Below, piece by piece: positions 11,238 to 22,528 of a stretch of 64,000 nt of DNA. Numbering within the stretch: position 1 is the first letter of the stretch; every line of letters begins with the position of its first letter. The DNA comes from Cephalotus follicularis (taxonomy: Eukaryota; Streptophyta; Magnoliopsida; Oxalidales; Cephalotaceae). The notes under the pieces are model-generated. The model made no database searches, was not told the origin of the DNA, and worked only from the letters and a program-made list of their open reading frames with translations. A program made the translations under genes and the position numbers. Location: the NCBI GenBank assembly GCA_001972305.1, contig BDDD01001601.1:99814-163813 (forward strand), written 5' to 3'.

Positions 11238-11532
11238 AGCTCAAAGCCAGACCAAGGGGATGGAAGTCAGAGCACAGAAGCTCAAATCCAGACCACAGGG
11301 ATGAAAGTCAGAGCACCGAAGCTCAAAGCCAGACCACTGGGATGGAAGTCAGAGCACATAAGCTCAAAGCCAGACCATTGGGATGGAAGTCAGAGCACGA
11401 AAGCTCAAAGCCAGACCACGGGGATGGAAGCCAGACCGCGAGGATGGAAGTCAGAGCACAGAAGCTCAAAGCCAGACCACGGGAATGGAAGTCAGAGCAT
11501 AGAAGCTCAAAGCCAGACCACGGGGATAGAAG
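11238..11532 (+). repeat. tandem array 1 in the LARD-like element, about 41-bp unit
   Basis: Roughly seven copies of a unit starting AGCTCAAAGCCAGACC and ending GTCAGAGCACAGA. The unit is not a multiple of three, so the peptide register changes with each copy. The open frames here are a by-product of the repeats. Confidence 0.85.
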
Positions 11533-12049
11533 CCTCCCAGGAGAGCATTCCGAGAAGTCCTTCAGGGGATTATTCCAAGAAGCCTCCCAGGAGAGCATTC
11601 CGAGAACCCATCCGGGCAAACGTGCCAAATAGACATGCCGAGCAGTCCAAGCAGACATGCCGAGCAGTCTGGGCAGACGTGCAGAGCAGACATGCCAGTA
11701 GTCCGGTAGACGTGCTGAGCAGACATGTCGAACAGTCTTGGCAGATGTGCCGAGCAGTCCAGGCAGACATGCCCAGCAGACATGCCGAGCAGTCCAAGCA
11801 GACATGCCGAGTAGCCCAGGCAGACATGCTGAGCAGACATGCACACCAGTGATGTGTGTCCTAGCTGAGCTGACCCTTGTTGTGTGCTGGCCGAGCAGAC
11901 CAAGCAGACCAGTGATGTGTGTCCTGGCCGAGCAGACCAGTGATGTGTGTCCTGGCTGAGTAGACCAAGCAATCCAGTGATGTGTGTCCTGGCCGAGTAG
12001 ACCAAGCAGACCAGTGATGTGTGTCCTGGCCGAGCATCCCAAGAGAAGG
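11531..12049 (+). repeat. tandem arrays 2 and 3 in the LARD-like element
   Basis: A 26-base segment (AGCCTCCCAGGAGAGCATTC and following) is present at 11531 and 11581. From about 11625 a unit of roughly 21 bases (GAGCAGTCCAAGCAGACATG) recurs, grading into longer units that contain CCAGTGATGTGTGTCCTGG. A long minus-strand open frame (11323-12090) crosses these arrays only because the repeats lack stops. Confidence 0.8.
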
Positions 12050-12430
12050 TCAAGAGGAACTCCCAAGAGGAGGACTAGAGGAACTCCCAAGAGGAGGACC
12101 AGACGAGACTCCCAAGAGGAGGACTAGACGAGACTCCCATGAGAAGGACGAGACGAGACTCCCAAGAGAAGGGCAAGAGGAACTCCCAAGAGAAGGACCA
12201 GACGAGACTCCCAAGAGGAGGACCAGACAAGACTCCCAAGAGAAGGGCAAGAGGAACTCCCAAGAGGAGGACCAGACGAGACTCCCAAGAGGAGGACCAG
12301 AGGAACTCCCAAGAGGAGGACCAGACGAGACTCCCATGAGGAGGACCAGACGAGACTCCTAAGAGGAGGACCAGGCGAGACTCCCATGAGGAGGACCAGA
12401 GGATACTCCCAAGAGGAGCACCAACAAACA
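12050..12430 (+). repeat. tandem array 4 in the LARD-like element, 25-bp unit
   Basis: About fifteen copies of a purine-rich unit (AGACTCCCAAGAGGAGGACC plus five bases). Frames are open on both strands because the unit has no stop in any frame. I do not treat them as genes. Confidence 0.85.
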
Positions 12431-12439
12431 TCTTTCCAA

Positions 12440-13225
12440 ACCATAGGGAAGGGAGCCCTGTGAATGGATCCCCGACGCCTTCCTTCCTCAGCACCATGGT
12501 CGCCATGCATGCTCCAGCGCCTTGCTTCCTCAGCACCATGGAGGCCATGTATGCTACCGGGAAGGGAGCCCAACGCATGGATCCCCAGCACCTTCCTTCC
12601 TTAGCACCATGGACGCCATGTATGCTACAGGGAAGGGAGCCCAGCACATGGATCCCTGGAGCCTTCCTTCCTCAGCACAATGGACGCCATGCATGCTCCA
12701 GTATCCTTGCTTCATCAGCATCATGGAGCCCGGTACCATGCATCCTTGCTTCCTCAGCACTGGAGCCCACTGCCATGCATCCTTAGTGCCACAGTGCCAT
12801 GCATGCTCCAGTGCCTCCTCGTCACCTCAGCAGCCATGGAGCCCGGTGCCATGCATGCTCCAGTGCATTCTCGACACCTCAGCTACAGTGCCTTGCATCT
12901 CTCCTCAGCATTATGCATGCTCCAATGCATCCCCGGCACCTCGGCTGCAGTGCCTAGCATCTGTCCTCAGCACGCCATGCATGCTCTAGTGCATCCCCGA
13001 CACCTCAGCTACAGTGCCTTGCATCTCTCCTCAGTATGCCATGCATGCTACAGTGCCTTGCTTCCTCAACACCATGGACCCCGGCGTCATGTATCCATAA
13101 CTCCTCAGCACTAGAGCCCACTGCCATGCATCCTCAACACCACAGTGCCATGCATGCTCCAGTGCCTCCCCGTCATCTCAGCAGCCATGGAGGTCGGCGT
13201 CATGCATCTTAGTACCAGAGCTTGA
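12440..13225 (+). repeat. tandem array 5 in the LARD-like element, irregular CATGCATGC-rich units
   Basis: Irregular units built from GCCATGCATGCTCCAGTGCC and CCTCAGCACCATGGAGCCC. Spacing varies. The palindromic cores GCATGC and CCATGG recur many times. Confidence 0.8.
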
Positions 13226-13449
13226 CACATTGGATCCTCAGCACCGTGGAGCCCGGTGCCTTGCACCTCGGCACCCCGACACCTCAACACCCCAGACGCC
13301 TACTGCAGAGAAAGAGCCCGACACCTCAGCGCTTAACCATGGAGAGCTCGACACTTGCATCCTTGGACAGTGCATGGGTGGTGGCATCAGTGCACGGGTG
13401 GTAGGACGTATGCTCAGTGCATGGGTGATGGCAAGCATGCTCAGTGCAT

Positions 13450-14085
13450 GGATGGTACACCGCCCCAGGGGGCAAACCAAAAAAGACTCCCCAGGGAGTA
13501 ATTCAAAAAAGACCCCCCCAGGGGGCAAATAAAAAAGACCCCATAGGGGGACAAATCAAAAAGACCCCCCAGGGGGCATTTCAAAAAAGACCCCCCCAGG
13601 GGGAAAATCAAAAAGACCCCCCAGGGGGACAATCAAAAAGACTCCCCAGGGGGAAAATAAAAAAGACCTCCCAGGGGGCAAATAAAAAAGACTCCCTAGG
13701 GGGCAAATAAAAAAGATCCCCCGGGGGGAAAATAAAAAAAGACTCCCCAAGGAGAAATTCAAAAAAGACCCCCCCAGGGGGCAAATAAAAAAGACTCCCT
13801 AGGGGGAAAATCAAAACGACCCCCTAGGGGGCAAATTAAAAAGACTCCCCAGGGAGCAATTCAAAATAGACCCCCCAGGGGGCAAACCAAACAAGACCCC
13901 CAGGGGGCAATTCAAAAAAGACTCCTCATGGGCAAACCAAAAAACACTCCCCAGGGAGCAATTCAAAAAAGACCCCCCAGGGGGCCAACCAAAAAAGACC
14001 CCACAGGGGGCAATTCAAAAAAGACTCCCCAGGGAGCAAGTAAAAAAGACCCCCAAAGGGGCAAAAAAAGACTCCTCAAGGAGCA
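13450..14085 (+). repeat. tandem array 6 in the LARD-like element, about 27-bp unit
   Basis: More than twenty copies of a unit such as GACCCCCCAGGGGGCAAATA followed by an A-rich run. Each unit carries a C-run/G-run pair that could fold back on itself, alternating with A-rich linkers. Small length changes occur between copies. Confidence 0.85.
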
Positions 14086-14702
14086 AACCCTGGTTGGCAA
14101 CACCATGAGAACTTGTCCGACCAGACCTAAAATTGTGTCTTGAAAGGCGAATCCATGGGAACTCGCAACGATCAAGTTCGTTGTACTGAGCACTTTGAAA
14201 CAAGTGTCCCCATGAGGACTGCAAGCTCAGACAACCTGGTACATAACATGATGGACCAGACGATATCCTGCTCGGCAAACCCATAAGAACTTGTCCGAGC
14301 AGACCAAAAACTTGGTCTATGAACACACCAGAACTCGTAAAGACTAAATCCTTTTGCCTAAGCGCCTTTGAAATAAGGTGTCCTAAGAGGACTACAAAGC
14401 TTGGGTAATTAGGCATGAAAATTCTAAATGCCTGTGAAGAGCTCAAGCATAGCATACAATGCAAAGAAAGAGAAGAAATCCTGGGGTGAAAAAGCTTAGA
14501 ATTTTATTGATACTTGATGAGATCGCACAGAGTTCTTTACAAGCAATAAGACTCCCAAGGGAGCAACCCCAGCAGGTCCACACCTCCTTAACTTAAAGAC
14601 TCCTAAGCGAGCACTAGCATCCAAGGTCTGCTCAAAGCAAGTCTACCTCCCAAGTGCTTCTCCTCCTCTGCATAATACAGAAAAGAAGGACCAGGGGGCA
14701 TA
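14086..14702 (+). other. LARD-like element 3' internal region and polypurine tract
   Basis: Two related segments containing CCATGAGAACTTGTCCGA or CCATAAGAACTTGTCCGA (about 14103 and 14280) suggest one more long, degenerate duplication. A purine-rich stretch (GAAGGACCAGGGGGCA, about 14685-14700) lies just before the 3' LTR. No coding function is visible. Confidence 0.65.
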
Positions 14703-15204
14703 TGATATGGAAAAAATCCACATCTTATGAAGATGCTGACACGTGTCCTGGAAACCCATGGATATGGGTTGACTACCCATATCATGGTCATAATGAGGGA
14801 GATATTCTCTCCCATTATGGATAAAGAGTCAGAAGAGATAAGGAAACATCCCTAAAAATTAGGCGGTTTCCTAGGGACTATTAACTCCACCCCCATGATG
14901 CTTACTAGACAGTTACAACAGAGGACTATAAATACCCCTTACAACAATGATACAAGGGTTGGTTACTTTCTCTCTCACATATACACTCTTATTCTCTGTC
15001 AAACACTGACTTTAGCATCGGAGGGTCCCCGGGAGTAAAACTTCTGGGACTTTGACAGTTTGTTCACTGTGTATGCAGGGAAGACAAGAGAAAGTAGGAA
15101 GCAGACCACCACAAAACACTCTTCAGAACATCGTCGTCTCTTCCCCAAAAAATAAACCCTCTGCTCGCCGGAGGACTGTTGAGGAATAATTTTCTGCATC
15201 AACA
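14703..15204 (+). repeat. 3' LTR of the LARD-like element
   Basis: It begins TGATATGGAA and ends GCATCAACA, with a TATA box at 14927-14934. It is collinear with the 5' LTR over its whole length. Confidence 0.9.
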
Positions 15205-15916
15205 CAAACAAACAAAAAAATAACTACAGAAACCCCTACTATAAAGACCCAACCCCTAGAAAGAACACCACCACTACCAGCAACCCCTAATCATGAAATG
15301 AGAAGACCCAAATACCTATTGTCATCCACGACTTGTACACCCCATAGCAAACAGAAATACACCAGAGAGAGACAGAGAGACAACCATGTCAGTATAAATA
15401 AATATAACAAAAAAAAACAGAGATTGTATATAGAAATCAATACCTGAAATCGGGAGATGGATTACGGTTGAATATTACATATATATTCAGAGTTGGAGAA
15501 GAAGAATACCACTTCGATTAAGAACAATGACTGAAAAGGCGGAGGACAGAGATCTAAGAACAGCAAGTGAAATGGTGGAGGATAGAGACCTGGGATTTAT
15601 AAGTAATTGGTAGAGAAATTGGTATTAATTTTTAGGGATTTACTGATTTGGAATTGGGGTTTCAGAATTGAGATGAGAGATGGAATGAGCGGAGTGAGAG
15701 TAAAAGTGAAGCTCATTATACTTATATCACTTGCCTTTTGAAATGGTATCGATCGACCGTGTCAAATAGCTATGGCTTTTTGAAACGGTCAATCAATTAC
15801 CGTTTCAAAAAGGAAGGCGTTTTGAAATGGTAGCAGTTTCAAAAAATCAGTATTTTGAAACGGCCGCGCCTGCTGTTTTAAAAAGGGCGTTTCAAACAAG
15901 CTATTTTCTTGTAGTG
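15205..15916 (-). mobile_element. CACTA element terminal region with subterminal repeats
   Basis: The plus strand ends TTTTCTTGTAGTG at 15904-15916, so the minus strand begins CACTACAAGAAAA, the classic CACTA terminus. The next 150 bases hold many short direct and inverted copies of TTTGAAACGG or CCGTTTCAAA (15735-15900), the subterminal repeats typical of CACTA elements, where the element's own DNA-binding protein is thought to bind. The orientation fits the minus-strand transposase fragment at 4436-4944. The inner end at 15204 is the target site of the LARD-like element. Confidence 0.85.
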
Positions 15917-16374
15917 TATGATATTTAAAAAGTTTCAAACGTTATGTTAAATTTTTATTAATAAAGTTTTGATTTTGATGATATTAAGTTTTGAAGGTAT
16001 ATAGCATTTGAAGAATACTGATTTTGCTTTATGGTACATTATATTTTTGATAATAAGGTACATGCTATTACATTGTTATTTCATCTGTTTGTTGTCTTGA
16101 TATTTTGCTAGCAGGTCAATGTGTAAGTAAGAACACAGTGACACATCGTACAAGTCGACGTTATTACTTGTACAGGTCTACGTTATTCGTCGCGATATAA
16201 ACACCCCAAAGGTATTCAGACAATGTTTCTTTACTCTAACCCCATTTTTGCAACGCTTTTCTTAAAATTGGCATATCAAAAGTCATAAGTTGCATCTCAT
16301 TTATCATAGAAAATCAACCTAAATCATTCTACATTATTGCACATGATTTATTGCATTACATCTCTCAACATAGA
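15917..16374. other. unassigned AT-rich DNA
   Basis: Sequence between the CACTA terminus and the next LTR. No coding frame or repeat is recognised. It may be the CACTA target locus. Confidence 0.4.
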
Positions 16375-18877
16375 TGTAATACCCCGTTTGTGCATGTGCA
16401 TATTTTCGGGCTTTTATTTTTGTTTTGTTATATTGTTGGTCCATTTTAAATTTTTGGGCTTTTATGTTTTGGGCTAAATTGTAACGACCCCCATTAATTT
16501 TGGGTAAATTGATGTTGGGTTTGGGGGAAATTTTTTTTTCTCCTTGGTGATGGTTCGACTTGGGCTCTTTACTTGGAGAAGTGTTGGTTGGGCTTAGACT
16601 TGGTGGAGGCCCAATGTTGTATGTGGTTAAGTTATGAGAGAGGTTTAGTTGGTGTTGGGAGTTGTGCAAAGCTTGCTTAGGAAGCTTGTTAGTTGACTTC
16701 GGCAGATGTCATATACATCTTTTCACGCCTGAAGAAGTTTTGGGAGAGTGAGCTTTCATCTTTCATCCTTGTTCTTTGTCTTTCTTCTGAAGCTTTGATC
16801 GTTGTTTAAGGTTGGAACCTTCTTTTACCCGTCTACGCGTTTAGCAGGTAAGAGTTCTCCTCAGTACATTTTGGTACGTCGCATGGTTGGTACATGCACG
16901 ATCTTTAAGGCCGAGGAGGAACTTCACCTTGGTTTTCATGGGTGTTTGTGGTTCTTGCATAGCTTCAGAGATGTTGTTCATGGTAGCTAAGCGTTGTTGT
17001 GTGTTGGTCTTGCAGAGGAAGATCTAGGCACGGAGTTCGCACAACAGGGGAGCTAGTTGAAGAAGCTACTGTTACTAGTGAATGGAATGTTCTTTTTTCT
17101 ATCAATTGATAACTGAGAGTTCATTGTTTATATGCCTTTCCATGATATTACCTTTGACTAGCATTTCTTCTCTTGTCATCTTGTTGATATTACATGTGAA
17201 TAGTGTTGTTTCCGAGCTGAGGACTCGATGCCTGGGTTGAACTTGTTGTTTCCCCTTCCTGTTTAAGTATTCATGCTTTATTTGATATCATGTGTTGTTG
17301 TCCTCGGGTACTTGTTACTGGTTGCTGGTTACTTGGATTGTGAGAGATTGTCGGCCCGAGATGGTCTAAGTGGTGATACACTTACCTCTGAGCCGATGTT
17401 CTCCTATGTCATCTCGTCAAGGGTGGTGTTGAGCGGTGATTCGTGGGCCCCTTGGACGATACTAATGCTATGTGATTGCCGAAGAGGTAGCTCCTCGATC
17501 GAGGTTCACCTAGTATAGTGCTAAGCTCGTGATTGCCGACGGGGGTGGGCTTGCGTAGCCCCTCGATCGAGGTTCATGTAGTGAGGTGCGCTAACGTATG
17601 ATTTTCGGGGGAGGAGTGCTTGCGCAGCCCTTCTACTAATGTTCATACGGTGCTCTAGTGGGTATCTATATGCGTATATGAGGGATGTGTTCAGTCCTAT
17701 AGCCCATGACCACGTTGATAGAACGTCAACGGAGTTGTTATTTATGTTGCCGAGGTGGTTCCGGCTATGGAAGTGTGTGAGTTTGATGTGTGCATGTACG
17801 TGTGTGGAATGTGCTTGTGATTAACACAGTACCAGTAGTCCCCTTGATAATTATTGATACTTAGAGTTGATCTTTTGTTGATCCTTGGATCCCTGGCATG
17901 TTCTGACATATAAATTGTTGTTTATCTTCTTTCCTTGATGTCAGTCATTCAGTTGGTAGCTCTGATGTCTCCTCGGGCTTTTCTTTGTTATCAATATCCT
18001 TGTGTATTTTCACCTCTGCCTTGTTTTGTTGAGTAGGGGAGATGGGTTGTCCTTTGGCCCAGTTGGGGCAGGGCATGTTTTCCTTGGTTCTTGGCACCCC
18101 GGTGGAAGTGGGTTGCCCAGGATATTCCTTGATCTTACTCACTAGTCAGTTGGACTAATCCCCTCTCAGTTTTGTGTGTAGGGGAAGCGGGGCAGCTGTG
18201 TTCTTGAGATCCACTAAGGACAACGAGTTGAAAGAGGTAGACGTTGACGCAGCACCTTAGGATGGCTCCTCCGCCACGGGCACCTTCATGTATTTGGGGA
18301 CATTCATGGGGTTTTTTGTATAGATTTTGTTAATGTCTATGCCTTGTAACCCTTTTGTTGTAACATGTATACGTTGTTCTTCAATGTTTGGGGTCCTTGG
18401 CATTTTGCCCGGGACCATGTATATAATTCGTTTGTTTTATATACTTTGTTGTGTTTAGCTGTTTTCCCAGCCCTGGCGTTGTTTGTGCTATGTGTTTGGT
18501 TGTGTAGGGACGACGTGCGAGTTCGAGGGTTGTTTGATCCTGGGTAGAGGAGCAGGTCTCCCCAGCCCTGGCCTTGGTAAAACTTCAGTGTTTCTCCCCT
18601 AGGGCCTTTGTGCGTGGCACCTCTGCTGAGATGTCGGGGGAAGGGTGGCAGTGTTCGTGGTTGGTCAAATCCTAGGTTGACTTCGCAGTTCGGGTTGGTC
18701 CCGGGTGTTATTTCCCGGGCATGCCGTAGGCGTTACGTGGGAGTAGGCAGTTTCCTTTAGTTTTGCCCGTCCTCCCGACCTCGAACCAGCTCGGTCCCTG
18801 GAGATGTTTTGGTGGGTGAGCCCTGGTGGATCCCAAGGGTGCCTGACTGGGGTGAGATTTCATCTCCTTGGTGTTAG
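16375..18877 (+). mobile_element. degenerate gypsy-type LTR or leader
   Basis: It begins TGTAATACCCCG, like the LTR at 5981. It carries internal motifs shared with other LTRs here, such as the two copies of CCTCGATCGAGGTTCA at about 17491 and 17560, GTTCAGTCCTATAGCCCATG near 17690 and CAGTTGGACTAATCCCCTC near 18145. The sequence is followed directly by gag. I could not place the 3' end of the LTR or a primer-binding site. Its start does not match the LTR at 22545, so pairing with that LTR is unproven. Confidence 0.55.
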
Positions 18878-19440
18878 TTGAGAGTTTGGGGGACCCCGGG
18901 TAGTGGTCCCAATGCTTGGCAGCTTGAGTTGATACAAGCAGTTACATTACTAGCCCACGCTTTGGGTACTGCCAGATATCAGCCTTTGCCGATGGAGCGT
19001 ATGCAGCGCTTGGGGGCTACGGCTTTTGAAGGGGCATGGGTTGAACGACATGGAGCGAGTATTTGAGCAGATAAGGACCGTCGATGATACTAGGGTTAGG
19101 CATGCATCCTTCTTATTGAAGAGACGAGCTCTTCGCTAGTGGGAAGCCCTTAAGGCATGATACGAGAATCCAGCAGACATCACCTGGGAGACGTTTCGGC
19201 GATAGTTTGGTTAGTATTTCTTTCCTCCCACATATATCCAAGAGAGGGGAAGAGAGTTTATTTAGTTGCGTTAGGGTAATATGTCAGTGGCGTAGTATGA
19301 GTTGAGATTTATGGAGCTTTCCCACTATGCTCCTGTCTTGGTAGCTGACCAGGCTGAATGGTGCAAGCAATTTCTGGAGGGCTTGAGACCAGGAATTCGG
19401 ATTATAGCAGCAACAGTCAGGTGTGCCGGGGGCTGGATCG
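18878..19440 (+). pseudogene. Ty3/gypsy gag, degenerate
   Basis: A first frame (18878-19066) shifts near 19030 into a second, in which the gypsy gag core is clear: ERVFEQI-type start, RHASFLLKRRALR, ITWETFRR and YELRFMELSHYAPVLVADQ up to about 19350. Several stops replace conserved residues, including a TAG for Trp in the RRALRWWE motif. Gag would build the particle that carries the element RNA. No zinc knuckle is visible before the protease, so the C-terminus of gag appears to be missing. Confidence 0.8.
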
Positions 19441-20590
19441 ACAGCTCCGCAGGCTAGTACTTCCAGAGCTGGCAATGGCAGACAACCGGGTAGACCTACG
19501 GTGACCGCTAGAGTGTATACTTTATCCAGAGATGAGGCCTTGGCAGTTCCCGATGTGGCAGTAGGTATGGCCACCATTTTTGGCAAAGATGCTATAGTTT
19601 TGTTTGACACGAGCTCTACCTTATCTTTTATTTCTCAACCATTTTGCATTTATGCTGACTGGGAGCTGAGCCCCTTAGATGTCAGTATTGTAGTATCAGT
19701 CCCTGTTGGACAAGTTTATCAGGTAGATTAGGGGTATCAGAGATGCGATGTCGTATTTGAGGACATAAATTTCCTGCAAATCTTATTCCTTTTCATATCA
19801 AGGATTTTGATGTTATTCTCAGTGTGGACTGGCTGACAGCTCATCGGGCATTGGTGGATTGTTCCAGTAGAGTAGTTACATTCTGGATGTCCGATGAGTC
19901 TGTTATGGAGTTGATGTGCGAGCAGCGCACTGAGCCAATTAGGATAATTTCAGCTATGGAAGCGAACAGAATTTTGCAGGGAGGTGGCCAGGGATATCTT
20001 GCTCATGTGAGAGATATTGGGACGGTTGAGCTTAGGCTAGAAGATATACCTATAGTCTGTGAATTTTTGGACGTATTTCCAGAAGAGTTGTCGGGACTAC
20101 CACCAGAGCGGGAGACTGATTTTGCCATAGAGTTAATCCCTGTTATAGTCTGTATATCACTCACACCTTATAGGATGGCACTGGTTGAGTTGAAAGAGCA
20201 GAAGGTGCAATTGTAGGAATTATTGGAGAAAGGATTTATAAGACCCAACAGCTCTCCCTGGGGTGCTCTAGTGCTATTCGTTAAGAAGAAGGATGGTACC
20301 TTCCGGTTATGCATTGATTACAGGCAATTAAACAAGGTCACGGTACGGAACAAATATCCCTTACCGCGTATTGATGACCTGTTTGACCAGTTATAGGGAG
20401 CCTGTATATTTTTGAAGATAGATCTTCGATCAGGGTATCATTAGTTGAGGATTCAGGAACAGGATACACCGAAGACAGCTTTTAGAAACCGATATGGCCA
20501 CTACGAGTTTTCGGTCATGCCTTTTGGTCTAACCACTGCGCTGGCAGCATTTATGGATTTGATGAATAGAGTTTTCAGAAGCTTAAGAGT
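19441..20590 (+). pseudogene. Ty3/gypsy protease and N-terminal half of reverse transcriptase, degenerate
   Basis: The protease region reads IVLFDTSSTLSFIS (about 19592-19633), where the D-S/T-G triad has become D-T-S. The motif MDWLTAHRALVDC follows at 19824. Reverse transcriptase begins near 20200 with [22 protein letters not shown] and [12 protein letters not shown], then [11 protein letters not shown] and [20 protein letters not shown]. Stops replace Gln at about 20214, 20394 and 20443. The frame is lost at 20580, where a deletion removes the rest of the catalytic core. Confidence 0.85.
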
Positions 20591-21150
20591 AGATTGACCT
20601 CAGCTCTAGTTTTGTTTCTTCCATCTCCAGATGGTGGAAGATTTGTAGTTTGTAGTGATGCCTCCAGGCAAGGTTTGGGTTGCGTATTGAGCAACATGGA
20701 AAATTAATAGCGTATGCCTCGAAATAGTTAAAAAGATATAAGCTTAATTATCCTACCCATGACTTGGAGTTAGCTGTGGTGGTCTTTGCCTTGAAGATTT
20801 GGCAACATTATTTGTATAGGGAGACTTGCCAAATCTTACTGACCACCAAAGTCTGAAATATTGTTTTCACAGCAGCATCTAAACTTGAGACAGAGGAGAT
20901 GGATCGAACTAATTAAAGACTACGACTGCACTATTGATTACCACTCAGGTAAAGCAAATGTAATGGCAGATGCATTGAGCAGGAAATCTTCTGCTTCTTT
21001 TTCTCACATACAGTGGACTTATCAACTGTTATTAGAGCAACTAAGATCTACAGGTGCAGAGTTGGCAGTGGATGACAAAGGTACAGTGCTAGTTACCCTA
21101 CGGGTAAGATCAGTGTTAGTGGATAAGATCTAAGAAGCACAAGAGCAAGA
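20591..21150 (+). pseudogene. Ty3/gypsy RNase H and connection, degenerate, joined across a deletion
   Basis: Text resumes at [16 protein letters not shown], the start of the RNase H-proximal part, followed by VVCSDASRQGLGCVL and, with frameshifts, [16 protein letters not shown]. The frame at 20861-21133 holds [20 protein letters not shown] and [14 protein letters not shown], the standard end of gypsy RNase H. The reverse transcriptase catalytic motif that should precede this part is absent. Confidence 0.85.
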
Positions 21151-22528
21151 TTGAAGGCTGGTAAAACTTTTGAAACCGGTCAGAGAGGGTTCTCGATCAG
21201 ATTTCCATAGTAGAGAGGATGGTGCTCTGATGTTTGACCTGAGAAATTGTGTACAACATGTGCAGGGTATTAAGCGAGAAATTCTAGAGGAAACTCATTG
21301 TTCTATCTGGTCGATGCATCCTTGTAGCATAAAAATGTATTAGGATCTAGGGTAGAATTATTGGTGATAGGCATGAAACGGGAGATCGCCAGATATGTGG
21401 CCAGGTGTTTGACATGCCAGCAAGTTAAAGGTGAACGGCATAAACCCTCAGGATTGATATATTCATTTCCCATTCCTGAGTGGAAATGGGAACATATTAC
21501 CATGGATTTTGTTTCAGGGCTTCCATAAACCCAAAGGAACTGTGATGCTATATGAATTATAGTTGACCGACTGACAAAGTCAGCACACTTTTGCCAATAT
21601 GTATGGATTATAGTTGGGAGAGATTGGCACAGTTGTATATATATGACATTGTCAAGCTACACGAGGTTCTCATTAGTATTGTATTAGATAGAGACCCTCA
21701 GTTTACATTAAGATTTTGGCTGAGCATGCAGGCAGCTTTGGGTATTGCCTATCATCCTCGGACTGATGGACAGTCGGAGCATACTATTCAGATATTGGAG
21801 GATATGTTGCGAGCTTGTGTGATGGATTTCAGGGGTAGCTGGGATACTCGCCTGACTTCGATTGAGTTTGCTTATAATAATAGTTACCAAGTTAGTATCG
21901 TCATGGCACCTTCTGAGGCGCTATATGGCAGACGTTGTAGAACACCCTTATGCTGGAATGAGGTAAGTGAATTTTGAGTCTAGATTTAGTAGAAGATGCT
22001 ATAAAGAAGGTAAAAATCATTCAGAAGAGACTGCGAGCATCTCAGAGCAGACAAAAGAGCTATGCGGATAAACGTTGCAAGGACTTGCAATTTGAAGTGG
22101 GGGATAGAGTAGGAGTTATTCGTTTTGGCAGACGTGGCAAGCTAAGTCCTCGATATATTGGACCGTTTGAAATATTACAGGGAATTGGACCTGTTGCATA
22201 TCATTTAGCATTGCCACAAGAGTTGACCCAGATTCATGATGTCTTACACATTTCAGTGTTGAGGAAGTACATCCCTGATCCTTCACATATCTTGGATACC
22301 CTGATTGATTTGTCTAACGAGGATTTACCCGACTTAGCTTATGAAGAAGTCCTTGTGCATTGGATCATCGAGATCAGATGTTGAGGACCAAGACCATTCC
22401 ATTGGTTAAGGACTTGTGGAGGAACTACGTTGTAGAGGAGGCTACCTGGGAGCGTGAGAATGAGATGAAGAAGTGTTAGCTAGACCTCTTCGATAAGACA
22501 GGTATGTGAATTTTGAGGACAAAATTCT
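21151..22528 (+). pseudogene. Ty3/gypsy integrase with chromodomain-like tail, degenerate
   Basis: The zinc-binding region is at about 21290-21425 (CLTCQQVKGERHKPSGL). The catalytic core starts with EWKWEHITMDFVSGLP (first Asp, near 21505), continues with VLDRDPQFTLRFW (second Asp) and has Glu in HPRTDGQSEHTIQ (about 21750-21790). Frameshifts occur near 21590 and 21977. The tail (21974-22384) has the motif FEVGDRVGVIRFGRRGKLSPRY in its GPF/Y-type region, then DVLHISVLRKYIPDPSH, and after another shift a chromodomain-like end (LWRNYVVEEATWERE). Integrases with such tails belong to chromoviruses, which insert into heterochromatin. Stops are scattered through the region. Confidence 0.85.

Larger units (their letters stand above)
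10401..15204 (+). mobile_element. non-autonomous LTR retrotransposon (LARD-like), complete, with tandem-repeat interior
   Basis: Two LTRs (10401-10899 and 14703-15204), a primer-binding site after the first, a purine-rich tract before the second and the target duplication CAAAC (10396-10400 and 15205-15209) define a complete 4.8-kb element. The interior carries no recognisable gag, protease, reverse transcriptase or integrase. It is filled by at least five unrelated tandem arrays. Such an element would depend on proteins supplied by an autonomous relative. The LTRs differ at about 11 of the first 190 positions by my count, so the insertion is not recent. It sits inside the presumed CACTA element. 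Confidence 0.9.

Noticed and set aside
11323..12362. Long open frames on both strands across the LARD arrays (up to 255 codons)
   Set aside because: They follow tandem units of 25 or 41 bp whose length is not a multiple of three and which contain no stop in any frame. The peptides are register-shifted repeats with no known domain.
12050..14085. Possible CRISPR-like array (short repeats at regular spacing)
   Set aside because: There are no unique spacers; repeats are contiguous and degenerate, they lie inside an LTR element, and the DNA is a plant nuclear sequence.
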